In this document: positions 40,583-49,754 of the stretch, piece after piece | Numbering within the stretch: the stretch's first letter is position 1 | How the letters are laid out: each line of letters starts with the position of its first letter | Source of the DNA: JACMNW01 sp031406155 | GTDB lineage: Bacteria > Pseudomonadota > Alphaproteobacteria > Rhodobacterales > Rhodobacteraceae | DNA length: 64,000 nucleotides | Direction of reading: 5' to 3' | Assembly: GCA_031406155.1 (NCBI GenBank) | Contig: JANOGW010000078.1 | Span: 1-64,000, forward strand | Notes under the pieces: generated by a model | What the model saw: only the letters and a program-made list of their open reading frames with translations | Database searches by the model: none | What the model was told of the DNA's origin: nothing | Program-made: the position numbers and the translations under genes

Positions 40583-41950
40583 TTAGGGTGCCACCACATC
40601 GAGCACGGGTGCTGCGATCATCTCGGGCTGGGTGGCTGCGGCGGGATCAGCGGCGAACTGGGGCAGCGCAGGGGGCAGTGCCGCATCGGCGCGCCCACCA
40701 ATCGTAAAGGCGGCTTTGCGAATCAGCTCCGGCCGGTCGGCGATGCCGGGCGCAAAGATCGCGGCCCCTGAGCCCATGGCGGCAAGTCCCGTGTCATACC
40801 AATCCAGCGCCAGATCGGGCCGTACAGTGGCACCGTATCCTTGCGACAGGTGATGGCCCAGCAACTCGCCATACGCCCCCTCGCCAAGCGCAGTCAGCAA
40901 CAACGCCGATCCGATCGCAATATTCATATTGTCGGTCGTATAGCCGACGCCAAGGCAGACCTTGGCAGTGCCCGACAACTGCGCCGGTGACATACCGCTT
41001 TGCAGCACGAAGCTTTGCACGCCTTGCAAGACCTGATCGCGCGGCTGCAGCGACACCGCGGCCACCTGATCTTTCAGCACCGGACCGAAGGCCTGGCACT
41101 GCTCGGTGATCTGGGCGGGTGTGAAGCCTGCCGATTTGGCGGCAAGCTCCTCTCCCGTGGCCATCGCATAGGTGCGCGCCAGACAGAACTGTTCCGACAA
41201 CGCGAACATCGGGTCGGTCATGGCCGCCGCCGTCGTGTAGCCGCCGTTGGTATTGGTCACCAGGCTGATCTTGTTGCACTGCGATGCCAGCGACACCTGC
41301 GTTGTGCTGTCGGCCATGAAACTGGGCAAGGCTGTGGGGGCATTTGCTGGCTCTTCTGCCACCAACGATGGCAGAACTGGGGCGGTTGCTTGCGGTGCTG
41401 CGGGCGCTGCCGTTGCCAGCACACCGCCAGTAGGTGCCGGCTGCGCGGGAACGATGCCTGCCATCTCGTCGCGCTGAACCAGCAAGAAACCCCGCATTCC
41501 AAGCGGATGGGTCGATACCGTCTGCGCCACCACGGGCCCACCGGCGATCACGCGCTGATAGGACGTCAGCAGCACGGTCCGTTCATATTCAGTCAGTTGC
41601 CCGGTCGGCGGATAGCCCAGCAACGCCTGATACTGCGAAATTGCGCCACGGCTTCTTGGGCCCAATGCGCCGTCCGGCGTGCCGACAGGAAAGCCGAACT
41701 GATTAAGCGCAACCTGCACCTCCCGGTTCGCCTCGCGCTGCGCGGACGAGATCCCCGACGATCTAGTGGTCCTCGTGTACGACGAAGTAGTGCGCCGCTT
41801 CGATTTGTTCGCTTCATTGACGATGACGCCGCCGATAATCCCGCCAACGATCCCGCCAACCAACCCGTCAGCGTCTGCTTGCACCGGGTCCGCCCGACCT
41901 ACTGCCATCGCGAGGACTATGGTGGTGGTTGCAATCAACTTAAATTTCAT
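40583..41950 (-). CDS. periplasmic peptidoglycan-binding-domain protein
   Basis: 455 residues with signal peptide MKFKLIATTTIVLAMAVGRADPVQA. A Gly/Ile-rich segment (GLVGGIVGGIIGGVIVNEANKSKRR) resembling a glycine-zipper follows, then a PG_binding_1 domain (REVQVALNQFGFPVGTPDGALGPRSRGAISQYQALLGYPPTGQLTEYERTVLL) at ~70-125. Residues ~210-430 hold an uncharacterised domain with scattered Cys (LASQCNKISLV, EQFCLARTYAM, VCLGVGY). GGAGACATGTG precedes the ATG at 41950. The gene ends in TAA, but the frame continues for 65 codons to a second stop followed by a hairpin, so it may be 3'-truncated by mutation. Confidence 0.8.
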   Translation of the reverse strand: MKFKLIATTTIVLAMAVGRADPVQADADGLVGGIVGGIIGGVIVNEANKSKRRTTSSYTRTTRSSGISSAQREANREVQVALNQFGFPVGTPDGALGPRSRGAISQYQALLGYPPTGQLTEYERTVLLTSYQRVIAGGPVVAQTVSTHPLGMRGFLLVQRDEMAGIVPAQPAPTGGVLATAAPAAPQATAPVLPSLVAEEPANAPTALPSFMADSTTQVSLASQCNKISLVTNTNGGYTTAAAMTDPMFALSEQFCLARTYAMATGEELAAKSAGFTPAQITEQCQAFGPVLKDQVAAVSLQPRDQVLQGVQSFVLQSGMSPAQLSGTAKVCLGVGYTTDNMNIAIGSALLLTALGEGAYGELLGHHLSQGYGATVRPDLALDWYDTGLAAMGSGAAIFAPGIADRPELIRKAAFTIGGRADAALPPALPQFAADPAAATQPEMIAAPVLDVVAP

Positions 41951-42029
41951 CACATGTCTCCTACATTCGTTTGGTCGTTAATTCGGGCAGAATAGCACGC
42001 GACCTGCCAACAAAAGAAGGCAAATTTGT

Positions 42030-42722
42030 TTGGATAGCTGGAAAAACCACGGGTCGGAAAAGATCGAATGGGTACACCTGCCTGGCCTTGCACCCTACAC
42101 CGAGACGCTGTCGGCGATGGAGGCGCGGGTTGCTGCGATCTCGGCGGGCACGGCGTCCGAGGCGATCTGGCTGCTGGAACATCCGCCCCTCTACACCGCA
42201 GGCACGTCATCGAAGCCGGTCGATCTGATCGATCCGGGTCGCTTTCCCGTCCATATCGCCGGGCGTGGCGGGCAATACACTTATCATGGCCCGGGACAGC
42301 GCGTTGTCTACGTGATGCTTGATCTGAACAAACGCGGGCAGGACGTCCGAAAATTTGTTTGCGCGGTGGAGGCTTGGGTAATCGCCACGCTGGCAGAACA
42401 TAATGTCAGGGGTGAGCGTCGGCCGGGCCGCGTCGGAGTTTGGGTCACCCGCCCCGACCTGCCGCCCGATGTCGACGGCAGAATGCGCGAAGACAAGATC
42501 GCATCCATAGGGGTGAAATTGCGCAAATGGGTCAGCTTTCACGGCTTTTCCATCAATGTAGAGCCGGACCTTGCGCATTTCGACGGCATCGTGCCCTGCG
42601 GCATATCCGATCACGGGGTGACCAGCCTCGTCGATCTGGGCCTGCCCATCACTTTGGCCGATCTGGACGCCAGTCTCATGCGGTGTTTCGCCCAAACCAT
42701 GCCCGAAACACTGTCAATGTGA
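42030..42722 (+). CDS. lipB: lipoyl(octanoyl) transferase
   Basis: 230 residues. The LipB core is clear: LLEHPPLYTAGTSSK, GRGGQYTYHGPGQRVVYVMLDL, DKIASIGVKLRKWVSFHGFSINVEPDL with the catalytic Lys, and IVPCGISDHGVTSL with the catalytic Cys. It transfers octanoyl from acyl carrier protein to lipoyl domains such as the E2 subunits. The start appears to be TTG at 42030, 11 bases after AGAAGG; no suitable ATG precedes the conserved region. It stands alone, divergent from the peptidoglycan-binding gene. Confidence 0.95.
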   Translation: MDSWKNHGSEKIEWVHLPGLAPYTETLSAMEARVAAISAGTASEAIWLLEHPPLYTAGTSSKPVDLIDPGRFPVHIAGRGGQYTYHGPGQRVVYVMLDLNKRGQDVRKFVCAVEAWVIATLAEHNVRGERRPGRVGVWVTRPDLPPDVDGRMREDKIASIGVKLRKWVSFHGFSINVEPDLAHFDGIVPCGISDHGVTSLVDLGLPITLADLDASLMRCFAQTMPETLSM

Positions 42723-42818
42723 CTTAAATCGATGATGGCTATTGCATATCAACGAATCCGCGCTTTTTCTTCTGTTATCAGAGGCGACTCGGATCGCAAT
42801 GCAAAGAATGAGGGTACC

Positions 42819-43271
42819 ATGATGAAATTTACCGCGATTGCAGCACTCGCCGCAATCAGCCTGTCTGCCCCCGCGTTCGCGGCGGGTGATATCGTTGCCG
42901 GCGAGAAGACCTTCGGCAAATGCAAGACCTGCCACATGATCACAGGTGACGATGGCACTGCGATCCAGAAGGGCGGCAAGGTTGGACCGAACCTTTACGG
43001 CATTGTTGGTCGTCCGGTGGCGTCCTATCCGGATTTCAAGTACGGCGATGGCATTCTTGCCGCGGGTGCTCTCGGTCTGGTCTGGGATGAGGCGATGCTG
43101 ACTGCCTATCTGGTTGATCCCGGCAAATGGCTTGTCGAAAACTCCGGCGATCCGAAAGCGAAATCCAAAATGGCCTTCAAACTGGCCAAGGGCGGCGAGG
43201 ATGTCGTGGCTTACCTGGCCTCCGTGAAACCCGCAGACGCGGCAGCCGCAGCACCTGCACCTGCACCATAA
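42819..43271 (+). CDS. periplasmic class I c-type cytochrome (c2/c550-like)
   Basis: 150 residues, signal peptide MMKFTAIAALAAISLSAPAFA. The heme site is KCKTCH near residue 38, followed by GGKVGPNLYGIVGRPVASYPDFKYGDGI and the axial Met in AKSKMAFKLAKGGEDVVAYL, the layout of bacterial cytochromes c2/c550. The C-terminus is a short Ala/Pro tail. It lies just upstream of ctaD on the same strand but is separated from it by an intrinsic terminator. It is the obvious electron donor for the aa3 oxidase. Confidence 0.92.
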   Translation: MMKFTAIAALAAISLSAPAFAAGDIVAGEKTFGKCKTCHMITGDDGTAIQKGGKVGPNLYGIVGRPVASYPDFKYGDGILAAGALGLVWDEAMLTAYLVDPGKWLVENSGDPKAKSKMAFKLAKGGEDVVAYLASVKPADAAAAAPAPAP

Positions 43272-43302
43272 CTCGCGTTGGCCCGTTCTTGGGCCGATCA
43301 AG

Positions 43303-43339
43303 ACGCGCCGTGCCTTAGACAGGGTTCGGCGCGTTTTTT
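43303..43339 (+). terminator. rho-independent terminator after the cytochrome c gene
   Basis: ACGCGCCG (43303-43310) pairs with CGGCGCGT (43327-43334) and is followed by a run of six T. It begins 31 bp after the stop codon of the cytochrome gene. Confidence 0.85.
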
Positions 43340-43535
43340 CATTGCGGCAGCTTCATTTCGCGCCTGCGCTGCCCGCTGCGACCATTGGCCCCTGCACAAA
43401 GGCGTGAATTTCTTCAACTGCGTCAAAGTCAGACATTGCCGTTATCCGACGGCCCCCGTAAACAAACGGAAAGGTCTTTGACATCAGGCGAACGTCTGAT
43501 GCTCATTTCATGAAAACGACAAGCGGGAGACGCCC

Positions 43536-45203
43536 ATGGCCGATGCAGCCATTCACGGCACCGATCATGATCAACGCGGGTTCTTCACCCGCTGGTTCAT
43601 GTCAACGAACCACAAGGATATCGGTATCCTTTATCTATTTACCGGCGGCTTTGTCGGCCTGATCTCGGTCATCCTCACCGTGTACATGCGGATGGAACTG
43701 ATGAACGACGGCGTGCAATACATGTGCGAGGAAGGCATGCGCCTGACCGCTGCAGCCGCAGACTGCACCCCGAACGGGCATTTGTGGAACGTGCTGATCA
43801 CCGCCCACGGCATCCTGATGATGTTCTTCGTTGTCATTCCGGCGCTGTTTGGTGGATTTGGCAACTACTTCATGCCGCTGCAGATCGGCGCGCCTGACAT
43901 GGCGTTCCCGCGCATGAACAACCTCAGCTACTGGATGTTCGTCGCCGGCACGGCACTGGCCATCGCCTCTGTGTTTTCGCCCGGTGGCAACGGACAACTG
44001 GGTTCTGGCGTGGGCTGGGTGCTGTATCCGCCGCTGTCCACCCGCGAAGAAGGCTATTCGATGGACCTCGCGATTTTCGCAGTCCACCTCTCCGGCGCGT
44101 CGTCCATCCTAGGCGCAATCAACATGATCACCACCTTCCTGAACATGCGCGCACCGGGCATGACCATGCACAAGGTGCCACTGTTCGCCTGGTCGATCTT
44201 CGTGACCGCCTGGCTGATCCTGCTGGCACTGCCGGTTCTGGCTGGTGCCATCACCATGCTGCTGACTGACCGCAACTTCGGCACCACTTTCTTTGATCCC
44301 GCAGGCGGCGGTGACCCGATCCTGTATCAGCACATCTTGTGGTTCTTCGGCCATCCAGAGGTGTATATCATCATCCTGCCCGCCTTCGGCATCATCAGCC
44401 AGGTCATCGCGACTTTCTCGAAAAAGCCGATCTTCGGCTACTTGCCGATGGTCTACGCGATGGTTGCCATCGGCGTTCTGGGCTTCGTTGTCTGGGCACA
44501 CCACATGTACACGGTCGGCATGTCACTGACCCAGCAAAGCTACTTCATGCTCGCCACCATGGTTATCGCGGTGCCGACGGGTATCAAGATCTTCTCGTGG
44601 ATCGCCACCATGTGGGGCGGCTCGATCGAGCTGAAAACCCCGATGCTCTGGGCCTTTGGCTTTCTGTTCCTGTTCACCGTCGGTGGCGTTACCGGCATCG
44701 TGCTGTCACAGGCCGGTGTGGACCGCGTGTATCACGACACCTACTATGTCGTGGCCCACTTCCACTACGTGATGTCGCTTGGCGCGGTGTTCGGCATCTT
44801 TGCAGGCATCTATTTCTGGTTCGGCAAGATGTCGGGCCGCGAATATCCCGAATGGGCGGGCAAGTTGCACTTCTATACCATGTTCATCGGCGCGAACCTG
44901 ACATTCTTCCCACAGCACTTTCTCGGCCGTCAGGGCATGCCGCGCCGCTACATCGACTACCCAGAGGCGTTCGGCTACTGGAATTACGTCTCGTCGATCG
45001 GTGCGTTCCTGTCCTTCGCGTCCTTCGTGTTCTTCATCGGTGTGATGGCCTATGCCCTGCGCTATGGCCGCAAGATCACCCAGAACAACTACTGGAACGA
45101 ATACGCAGACACGCTGGAATGGACCCTGCCCTGCCCGCCGCCCGAGCACACGTTCGAGCAACTGCCAAAGCGGGCCGATTGGGACAGAGTCCATTCGCAC
45201 TAG
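43536..45203 (+). CDS. ctaD: cytochrome c oxidase subunit I (aa3 type)
   Basis: 555 residues with twelve membrane spans. It starts FFTRWFMSTNHKDIGILYLFTGGFVGL and has all A1-type features: AHGILMMFF (low-spin heme His), the D-channel APDMAFPRMNNLSYW, WFFGHPEVYIIILPAFG (CuB His, Glu, crosslinked Tyr), WAHHMYTVG (CuB pair), IAVPTGIKIFSW (K-channel Lys) and VVAHFHYVMS (heme ligands). It is the canonical proton-pumping catalytic subunit. Subunits II and III are not adjacent. AGCGGGAGACGCCC precedes the ATG. The contrast with the fused, Lys-less subunit I at 11.9 kb is instructive. Confidence 0.97.
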   Translation: MADAAIHGTDHDQRGFFTRWFMSTNHKDIGILYLFTGGFVGLISVILTVYMRMELMNDGVQYMCEEGMRLTAAAADCTPNGHLWNVLITAHGILMMFFVVIPALFGGFGNYFMPLQIGAPDMAFPRMNNLSYWMFVAGTALAIASVFSPGGNGQLGSGVGWVLYPPLSTREEGYSMDLAIFAVHLSGASSILGAINMITTFLNMRAPGMTMHKVPLFAWSIFVTAWLILLALPVLAGAITMLLTDRNFGTTFFDPAGGGDPILYQHILWFFGHPEVYIIILPAFGIISQVIATFSKKPIFGYLPMVYAMVAIGVLGFVVWAHHMYTVGMSLTQQSYFMLATMVIAVPTGIKIFSWIATMWGGSIELKTPMLWAFGFLFLFTVGGVTGIVLSQAGVDRVYHDTYYVVAHFHYVMSLGAVFGIFAGIYFWFGKMSGREYPEWAGKLHFYTMFIGANLTFFPQHFLGRQGMPRRYIDYPEAFGYWNYVSSIGAFLSFASFVFFIGVMAYALRYGRKITQNNYWNEYADTLEWTLPCPPPEHTFEQLPKRADWDRVHSH

Positions 45204-45214
45204 GTAGACCGATC

Positions 45215-45751
45215 GTGCCTTACGAAACCACACATGCGCCCACAAAGTCGGCCCCGGATCAATCCGGGGCCGTCGTCGCAAGCGGGGGCGATCAGGTAAT
45301 GCACCAGTTGCTGCTCTGGCCCTACAGGTCACTGCCGCCACAGGGGTTTGTCTGGTTCATCGCGGTGACGGCCCTGATGATCTCGTTGCCGTTGATCGCC
45401 TTGCTGGGCTCGCCCGTCGTCTGGGGGCTGCTGCCGTTTGTTGCGCTGGCGGTTGCGGCCATGTGGTGGGCGCTGCAACGAAACTACCGCGACCGAGAAA
45501 TTACCGAGCATCTGACCATCAGGTCCGACCAGATGACGCTTGTCCGAATTGGGCCGCGCGGTGTGCGGGCCGACTGGCGGGCCAATCCCTATTGGGTCAC
45601 CGCCGTTCTGCACCCGACCGCAGGCCCGGTGCCGAACTACATCACATTGCGTGGGGGTGACCGCGAGGTCGAGCTTGGCGCCTTCCTCAGCGAGGCGGAA
45701 CGCCTGGCCCTGCACGGCGAGGTAGCCGACCTTCTGCGCCGGTTGAGATAA
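45215..45751 (+). CDS. DUF2244 domain membrane protein
   Basis: 178 residues. LLLWPYRSLPPQGFVWFIAVTALMISLPLIALLGSPVVWGLLPFVALAVAAMWWAL is the two-span DUF2244 core, followed by a cytosolic half (EHLTIRSDQMTLVRIGPRGVRADWRANPYWV). Family proteins start with MPYE, so the GTG at 45215 (VPYETTH) is taken as start, 11 bp after ctaD. This family often follows ctaD in alphaproteobacteria; its function is unknown. A perfect palindrome lies within the first 25 codons and might modulate expression. Confidence 0.85.
   Translation: MPYETTHAPTKSAPDQSGAVVASGGDQVMHQLLLWPYRSLPPQGFVWFIAVTALMISLPLIALLGSPVVWGLLPFVALAVAAMWWALQRNYRDREITEHLTIRSDQMTLVRIGPRGVRADWRANPYWVTAVLHPTAGPVPNYITLRGGDREVELGAFLSEAERLALHGEVADLLRRLR
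45253..45276 (+). promoter_or_regulatory. 10-bp perfect hairpin in the 5' coding part of the DUF2244 gene
   Basis: CGGCCCCGGA and its complement TCCGGGGCCG enclose a TCAA tetraloop, about 50-70 bp downstream of the ctaD stop. No T-run follows. It could stabilise the ctaD mRNA or attenuate the downstream frame. Confidence 0.4.
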
Positions 45752-45889
45752 CCGCAAGGAACCGATCGCAACCAACCCGCGCCAGCGCGCATTTTTCCCG
45801 AGCACAAATACTCAGTCTTCCCTTGCGGTCAGTTTTCGCAAACCCAAGCGAAGACGACCTGTGGGAAGACGATGAGCGGGCAGGTATTG

Positions 45890-46348
45890 CTACCCCAACC
45901 GCCCCTTCACCATCGGACCCACCGCGCCAAAATCCATCTGCCCGGTATATTTACCCTTCAACACGGCAATCACCCGGCCCATATCCCGGATCGAGGCTGC
46001 ACCCGCCTCGGCAATGGCCGCCGTTATCGCCGCCTCAACCTCGCCTGGCTCCAACTGGCGCGGCAGGAACTCTTCGATGACCTTGATCTCGGCCTTTTCC
46101 TTTTCAACCAGCTCCAGCCGCCCGCCCTCTTCAAACGCGCGCGCGCTTTCCTGCCGCTGCTTGACCATCCGACCCAAGATGGCCAGAACATCGTTGTCGC
46201 TCACCTCGTTGTCGTGGCCGTCGCCGCGGTTTGCAATCTCGCGGTCCTTGATGGCCGCATTGATCAGGCGCAGCGTCGAAAGGCGCTCTGCCTCTCGCGC
46301 GCGCATCGCGTCTTTGAGCGCCAATTGAAGGCGGTCTCTCAATGTCAT
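45890..46348 (-). CDS. YqeY / GatB-like domain protein
   Basis: 152 residues: MTLRDRLQLALKDAMRAREAERLSTLRLINAAIKDREI, then VLAILGRMVKQRQESARAFEEGGRLELVEKEKAEIKVIEEFLPRQL, and the terminal GRVIAVLKGKYTGQMDFGAVGPMVKGRL. This is the full YqeY family, related to the tail domain of GatB, which binds tRNA. The start at 46348 matches the family; two upstream ATGs are in frame. It is divergent from carA, a typical alphaproteobacterial order. Confidence 0.93.
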   Translation of the reverse strand: MTLRDRLQLALKDAMRAREAERLSTLRLINAAIKDREIANRGDGHDNEVSDNDVLAILGRMVKQRQESARAFEEGGRLELVEKEKAEIKVIEEFLPRQLEPGEVEAAITAAIAEAGAASIRDMGRVIAVLKGKYTGQMDFGAVGPMVKGRLG

Positions 46349-46531
46349 CGGTGGTTCCATCCCCATGGCTGTCCGAAAGCGCACTTTACAGGGTTGGCAC
46401 GGCATAAACAACCAAAGCCTCTTGTACCAACCCCTTGAAATCCCTTTATAACCCTTTTGCGCACATGGCTTGACCCTGCCACGCGGCCCCCTTAGTGTCC
46501 GCAAAATTCGATCCCTGGGGGGAGTCGCCGC

Positions 46532-47698
46532 ATGCCCACTCGTTCACAAACCCAGCCAAGACCAACGGCGTGCCTGGCCCTGGCCGATGGCACGGTATTT
46601 TACGGGGTTGGCTTTGGCGCGACCGGGCAGACGGTCGCGGAACTGGTGTTCAACACCGCGATGACCGGCTATCAGGAGATCATGACCGACCCGTCCTACG
46701 CCGGCCAGATCGTCACCTTCACCTTCCCGCATATCGGCAATGTCGGCACCACGCCGGAAGATGACGAAACCGCCGATCCCGTCGCCGCCGGCATGGTGAT
46801 GAAATGGGATCCGACAGAGCCATCAAATTGGCGCGCCACGTCCGATTTGCACACATGGCTGGCCGCCAAGGGCCGCATCGGCATCGGCGGGCTTGATACC
46901 CGCCGCCTGACCCGCGCGATCCGCCAGCAAGGCGCGCCGCACGCTGCCCTTGCACACGATCCCGACGGCAATTTCGACATTGCAGCGCTGGTTGCATGCG
47001 CCCGCGCCTGGGTGGGTCTTGAGGGACTTGACCTTGCCAAAGAAGTCACCTGCGCGCAATCCTACCGTTGGGACGAAATGCGTTGGGCCTGGCCGCAAGG
47101 TTATACAAAGCGCAGCGGCCCCGGCCTGCGGGTGGTCGCCATCGACTATGGGGCCAAGCGCAACATCCTGCGCTGCCTTGCGTCTGCCGGATGCGAAGTC
47201 ACTGTATTGCCCGCCAGCGCCAGCGCCGAAGACGTGCTGGCGCTGAACCCCGAGGGCGTGTTCCTGTCAAACGGCCCCGGTGATCCGGCGGCAACCGGCA
47301 GTTACGCGGTGCCGATGATCCAAGAGGTTCTGGCGCAAGATCTGCCGGTGTTCGGCATTTGTCTTGGCCACCAGATGCTGGCTTTGGCGTTGGGTGCCAA
47401 GACAGTCAAGATGAACCACGGCCATCACGGTGCCAACCATCCGGTCAAGGATCTGGACACCGGCAAGGTCGAGATAACATCGATGAATCACGGCTTCACC
47501 GTTGACAGCCAAACCCTGCCAAGGGGCGTGCTGGAAACCCATATCAGCCTGTTTGACGGCTCCAACTGCGGCATCAGGGTAGATGGCAAACCGGTCTTCT
47601 CGGTGCAGTACCACCCCGAAGCCAGCCCCGGCCCGCAGGACAGCATGTATCTTTTCGAACGCTTTGCTACAGAAATGCGGGCTCGGCGGGTAGTTTGA
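46532..47698 (+). CDS. carA: carbamoyl-phosphate synthase small subunit
   Basis: 388 residues. N-terminal CPSase domain (LALADGTVFYGVGFGATGQTVAELVFNTAMTGYQEIMTDPSYAGQIVTFTFPHIGN) and C-terminal class I glutamine amidotransferase with the nucleophile in PVFGICLGHQMLALALG and the His/Glu pair in SVQYHPEASPGPQDSMYLF. It supplies ammonia from glutamine to CarB for arginine and pyrimidine synthesis. GGGGGGAG precedes the ATG. carB is not in the window. Confidence 0.97.
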   Translation: MPTRSQTQPRPTACLALADGTVFYGVGFGATGQTVAELVFNTAMTGYQEIMTDPSYAGQIVTFTFPHIGNVGTTPEDDETADPVAAGMVMKWDPTEPSNWRATSDLHTWLAAKGRIGIGGLDTRRLTRAIRQQGAPHAALAHDPDGNFDIAALVACARAWVGLEGLDLAKEVTCAQSYRWDEMRWAWPQGYTKRSGPGLRVVAIDYGAKRNILRCLASAGCEVTVLPASASAEDVLALNPEGVFLSNGPGDPAATGSYAVPMIQEVLAQDLPVFGICLGHQMLALALGAKTVKMNHGHHGANHPVKDLDTGKVEITSMNHGFTVDSQTLPRGVLETHISLFDGSNCGIRVDGKPVFSVQYHPEASPGPQDSMYLFERFATEMRARRVV

Positions 47699-47849
47699 CG
47701 CTGCGTACGGGTCCGGCGTAACTGCCTTGCCAACAATCCACGCGCGCCCTCAAGCCGTCAAAATTTTCATTTTTCCGTGGTATTTAATTAAGTCTTAACC
47801 TTCTGTTAACCCATTCCGCCTGACGGTCACTCAACCGAAGAGAGTGCCC
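47699..47849. promoter_or_regulatory. AT-rich upstream region of the MshEN-glycosyltransferase gene
   Basis: The 150 bp after carA end in a markedly AT-rich stretch (TATTTAATTAAGTCTTAACC and TTCTGTTAACC around 47780-47812) compared with the GC-rich surroundings. This is a probable promoter region, but no consensus was matched. Confidence 0.4.
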
Positions 47850-49754
47850 ATGACCGCCCAGCTTCATCGCCCTTTCGAAACGCTCCCCCGACCACCGCTT
47901 CTGCTGGTGCCCGCACAACGCAAGCTCAGCCTTGTCAGCACCATCGCATCGCCTCGGCCAAAGGTCGACACGCTGGCGGTGGCGCTGCTGCGCGACGGGG
48001 CGGTCAGCGCCGAGGCGATGGACGGCGCACTCGCGCATGTGGCCCGACGTGGCGGGCGGCTGGCCGATGTCTTGCTGTCACAGGGCAAGGTGCCCGAGGC
48101 CGCCCTTTACGGCGCGCTGGCCGGGCACTGGGGGCTGCGCCTGATAGACCCGACCGCAGCCTTGCCCGACCCGCGCCTGATCGATGGTTTCGGTGCGGCA
48201 AGGTGCATGGCGGCGGGTGTCCTGCCCTTTGCGCATGCCGGTGGAGCAACCGTGATCCTCGCGGCCGATCCGGAAGATTTTGCGCGCGAGGCACTGGCAC
48301 TGACGGGCATGTTCGGGCCCATTGTCATGGCGCTGGCCCCCCCGTCACAGATCAGGGCGGCCCTCGTTCAGTTGCGCGGTGCCGATCTGGCCCACAGGGC
48401 CGAAAACCGGGTGCCAGACGCTGAAAGCTGCCGCAGTTGGCGTCTTGGCGCTTTCGGCCCCCGGATGACCCTGATGCTGTTGGCGCTTTGCTTGCTGATC
48501 TTGGTCTCACCGGGCAGTATACTGACAGCGCTCTGCCTTTGGGCCATCGTCACGCTCATCCTCTCGACCGGACTGAAACTTGCCGCAGGCATAGCGGCCC
48601 TGCGCAGCACCCCGCCGGAACCCACCCCGACCACTATTGCACGCCTTCCCACCGTGTCGGTCATCGTGGCGTTGTACCGCGAAGGCGATATTGCGGGCAG
48701 ACTGATCAAACGTCTGGAAAAGCTGGATTATCCGCACGAACTGCTGGATGTGCTTTTGGCGGTCGAGGCGGATGACACCGTGACGTTCAAGGCCCTTGCC
48801 AAGGCCGACCTGCCGGTCTGGATGCGCGTCGTCGTCGTGCCGGATGGCCAGTTGCGCACCAAACCGCGCGCGCTGAATGTAGCCCTTGACCATTGTCGCG
48901 GCTCTATCGTCGGGGTTTATGACGCCGAAGACGCGCCCGACCCCGACCAGATCCGCAAAGTCGTGGCCCGGTTCCATGCGCGCGGCCCGGACGTCGCCTG
49001 CCTGCAGGGCATCCTCGATTTCTACAACCCGCATACCAACTGGCTGTCGCGCTGCTTTACCATTGAATACGCAACCTGGTTTCGCGTGATGCTGCCGGGT
49101 CTGCAACGGCTTGGGCTTGCCATTCCGCTTGGCGGCACCACCCTGTTTTTCCGCCGTTCCGTGCTGGAGGAATTGGGCGGCTGGGATGCCCATAACGTGA
49201 CCGAGGATGCCGATCTCGGTATCCGGCTTGCCCGCCACGGCTATCGCACCGAATTGATCGAAACCACTACGGGGGAAGAGGCAAACTGCCGCCCCCTTGC
49301 ATGGGTCAAGCAAAGGTCGCGCTGGCTGAAAGGCTATATGGTCACCTACGGCGTGCATATGCGCGATCCTGCCCTGCTTTGGCGCCAGTTGGGCCCACGC
49401 AAGTTTGCTGGGTTCCAGATCCTGTTTCTGTGCACGCTGTCGCAAGCCCTGCTGGTGCCGGTGTTGTGGTCGTTCTGGGCGCTGCCCCTGGGTCTGCCGC
49501 ATCCCGTTGCCGACGTTTTGCCCTCTGGCCTGATTTACGGCATGTTCTGGCTGTTCCTGACAACCGAGGCTGTTACGATCGCCCTCGGCGTAGTTGCTGT
49601 GCGTCGGACCTCACACTGCCTGAACCTGCTCTGGGTGCCGACGCTGCACGTCTACTACCCGCTCGCCGCCCTTGCCTCGTACAAGGCACTTCTGGAACTG
49701 GTCACCAAGCCGTTCTATTGGGACAAAACCACACACGGCGTTTTCGACCATTAG
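47850..49754 (+). CDS. family 2 glycosyltransferase with N-terminal MshEN (c-di-GMP-type) domain
   Basis: 634 residues. Residues ~35-180 match the MshEN/T2SSE-N fold: LAVALLRDGAVSAEAMDGALAHVARRGGRLADVLLSQGKVPEAALYGALAGHWGL and AGVLPFAHAGGATVILAADPEDF. Two membrane spans (~210-260) follow, then the GT2 catalytic domain (VSVIVALYREGDIAGRLIKRLEKLDYP, DVLLAVEADD, GVYDAEDAPDPDQI, NVTEDADLGIRLARHGY, and QQRSRW-like KQRSRWLKGYM), ending in further spans. MshEN domains bind c-di-GMP in MshE; NfrB of phage N4 adsorption has the same combination. It likely synthesises an exopolysaccharide under c-di-GMP control. AGAGAGTGCCC precedes the ATG; a GTG six bases upstream is an alternative. Confidence 0.85.
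   Translation: MTAQLHRPFETLPRPPLLLVPAQRKLSLVSTIASPRPKVDTLAVALLRDGAVSAEAMDGALAHVARRGGRLADVLLSQGKVPEAALYGALAGHWGLRLIDPTAALPDPRLIDGFGAARCMAAGVLPFAHAGGATVILAADPEDFAREALALTGMFGPIVMALAPPSQIRAALVQLRGADLAHRAENRVPDAESCRSWRLGAFGPRMTLMLLALCLLILVSPGSILTALCLWAIVTLILSTGLKLAAGIAALRSTPPEPTPTTIARLPTVSVIVALYREGDIAGRLIKRLEKLDYPHELLDVLLAVEADDTVTFKALAKADLPVWMRVVVVPDGQLRTKPRALNVALDHCRGSIVGVYDAEDAPDPDQIRKVVARFHARGPDVACLQGILDFYNPHTNWLSRCFTIEYATWFRVMLPGLQRLGLAIPLGGTTLFFRRSVLEELGGWDAHNVTEDADLGIRLARHGYRTELIETTTGEEANCRPLAWVKQRSRWLKGYMVTYGVHMRDPALLWRQLGPRKFAGFQILFLCTLSQALLVPVLWSFWALPLGLPHPVADVLPSGLIYGMFWLFLTTEAVTIALGVVAVRRTSHCLNLLWVPTLHVYYPLAALASYKALLELVTKPFYWDKTTHGVFDH

Noticed and set aside
43481..43501. CATCAG...CTGATG dyad upstream of ctaD
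   Set aside because: Short stem with a large loop, no known operator consensus; too weak to report as a regulatory site.
48507..49502. 331-aa minus-strand frame
   Set aside because: Antisense shadow of the glycosyltransferase gene with low-complexity Arg/Gln/His composition.
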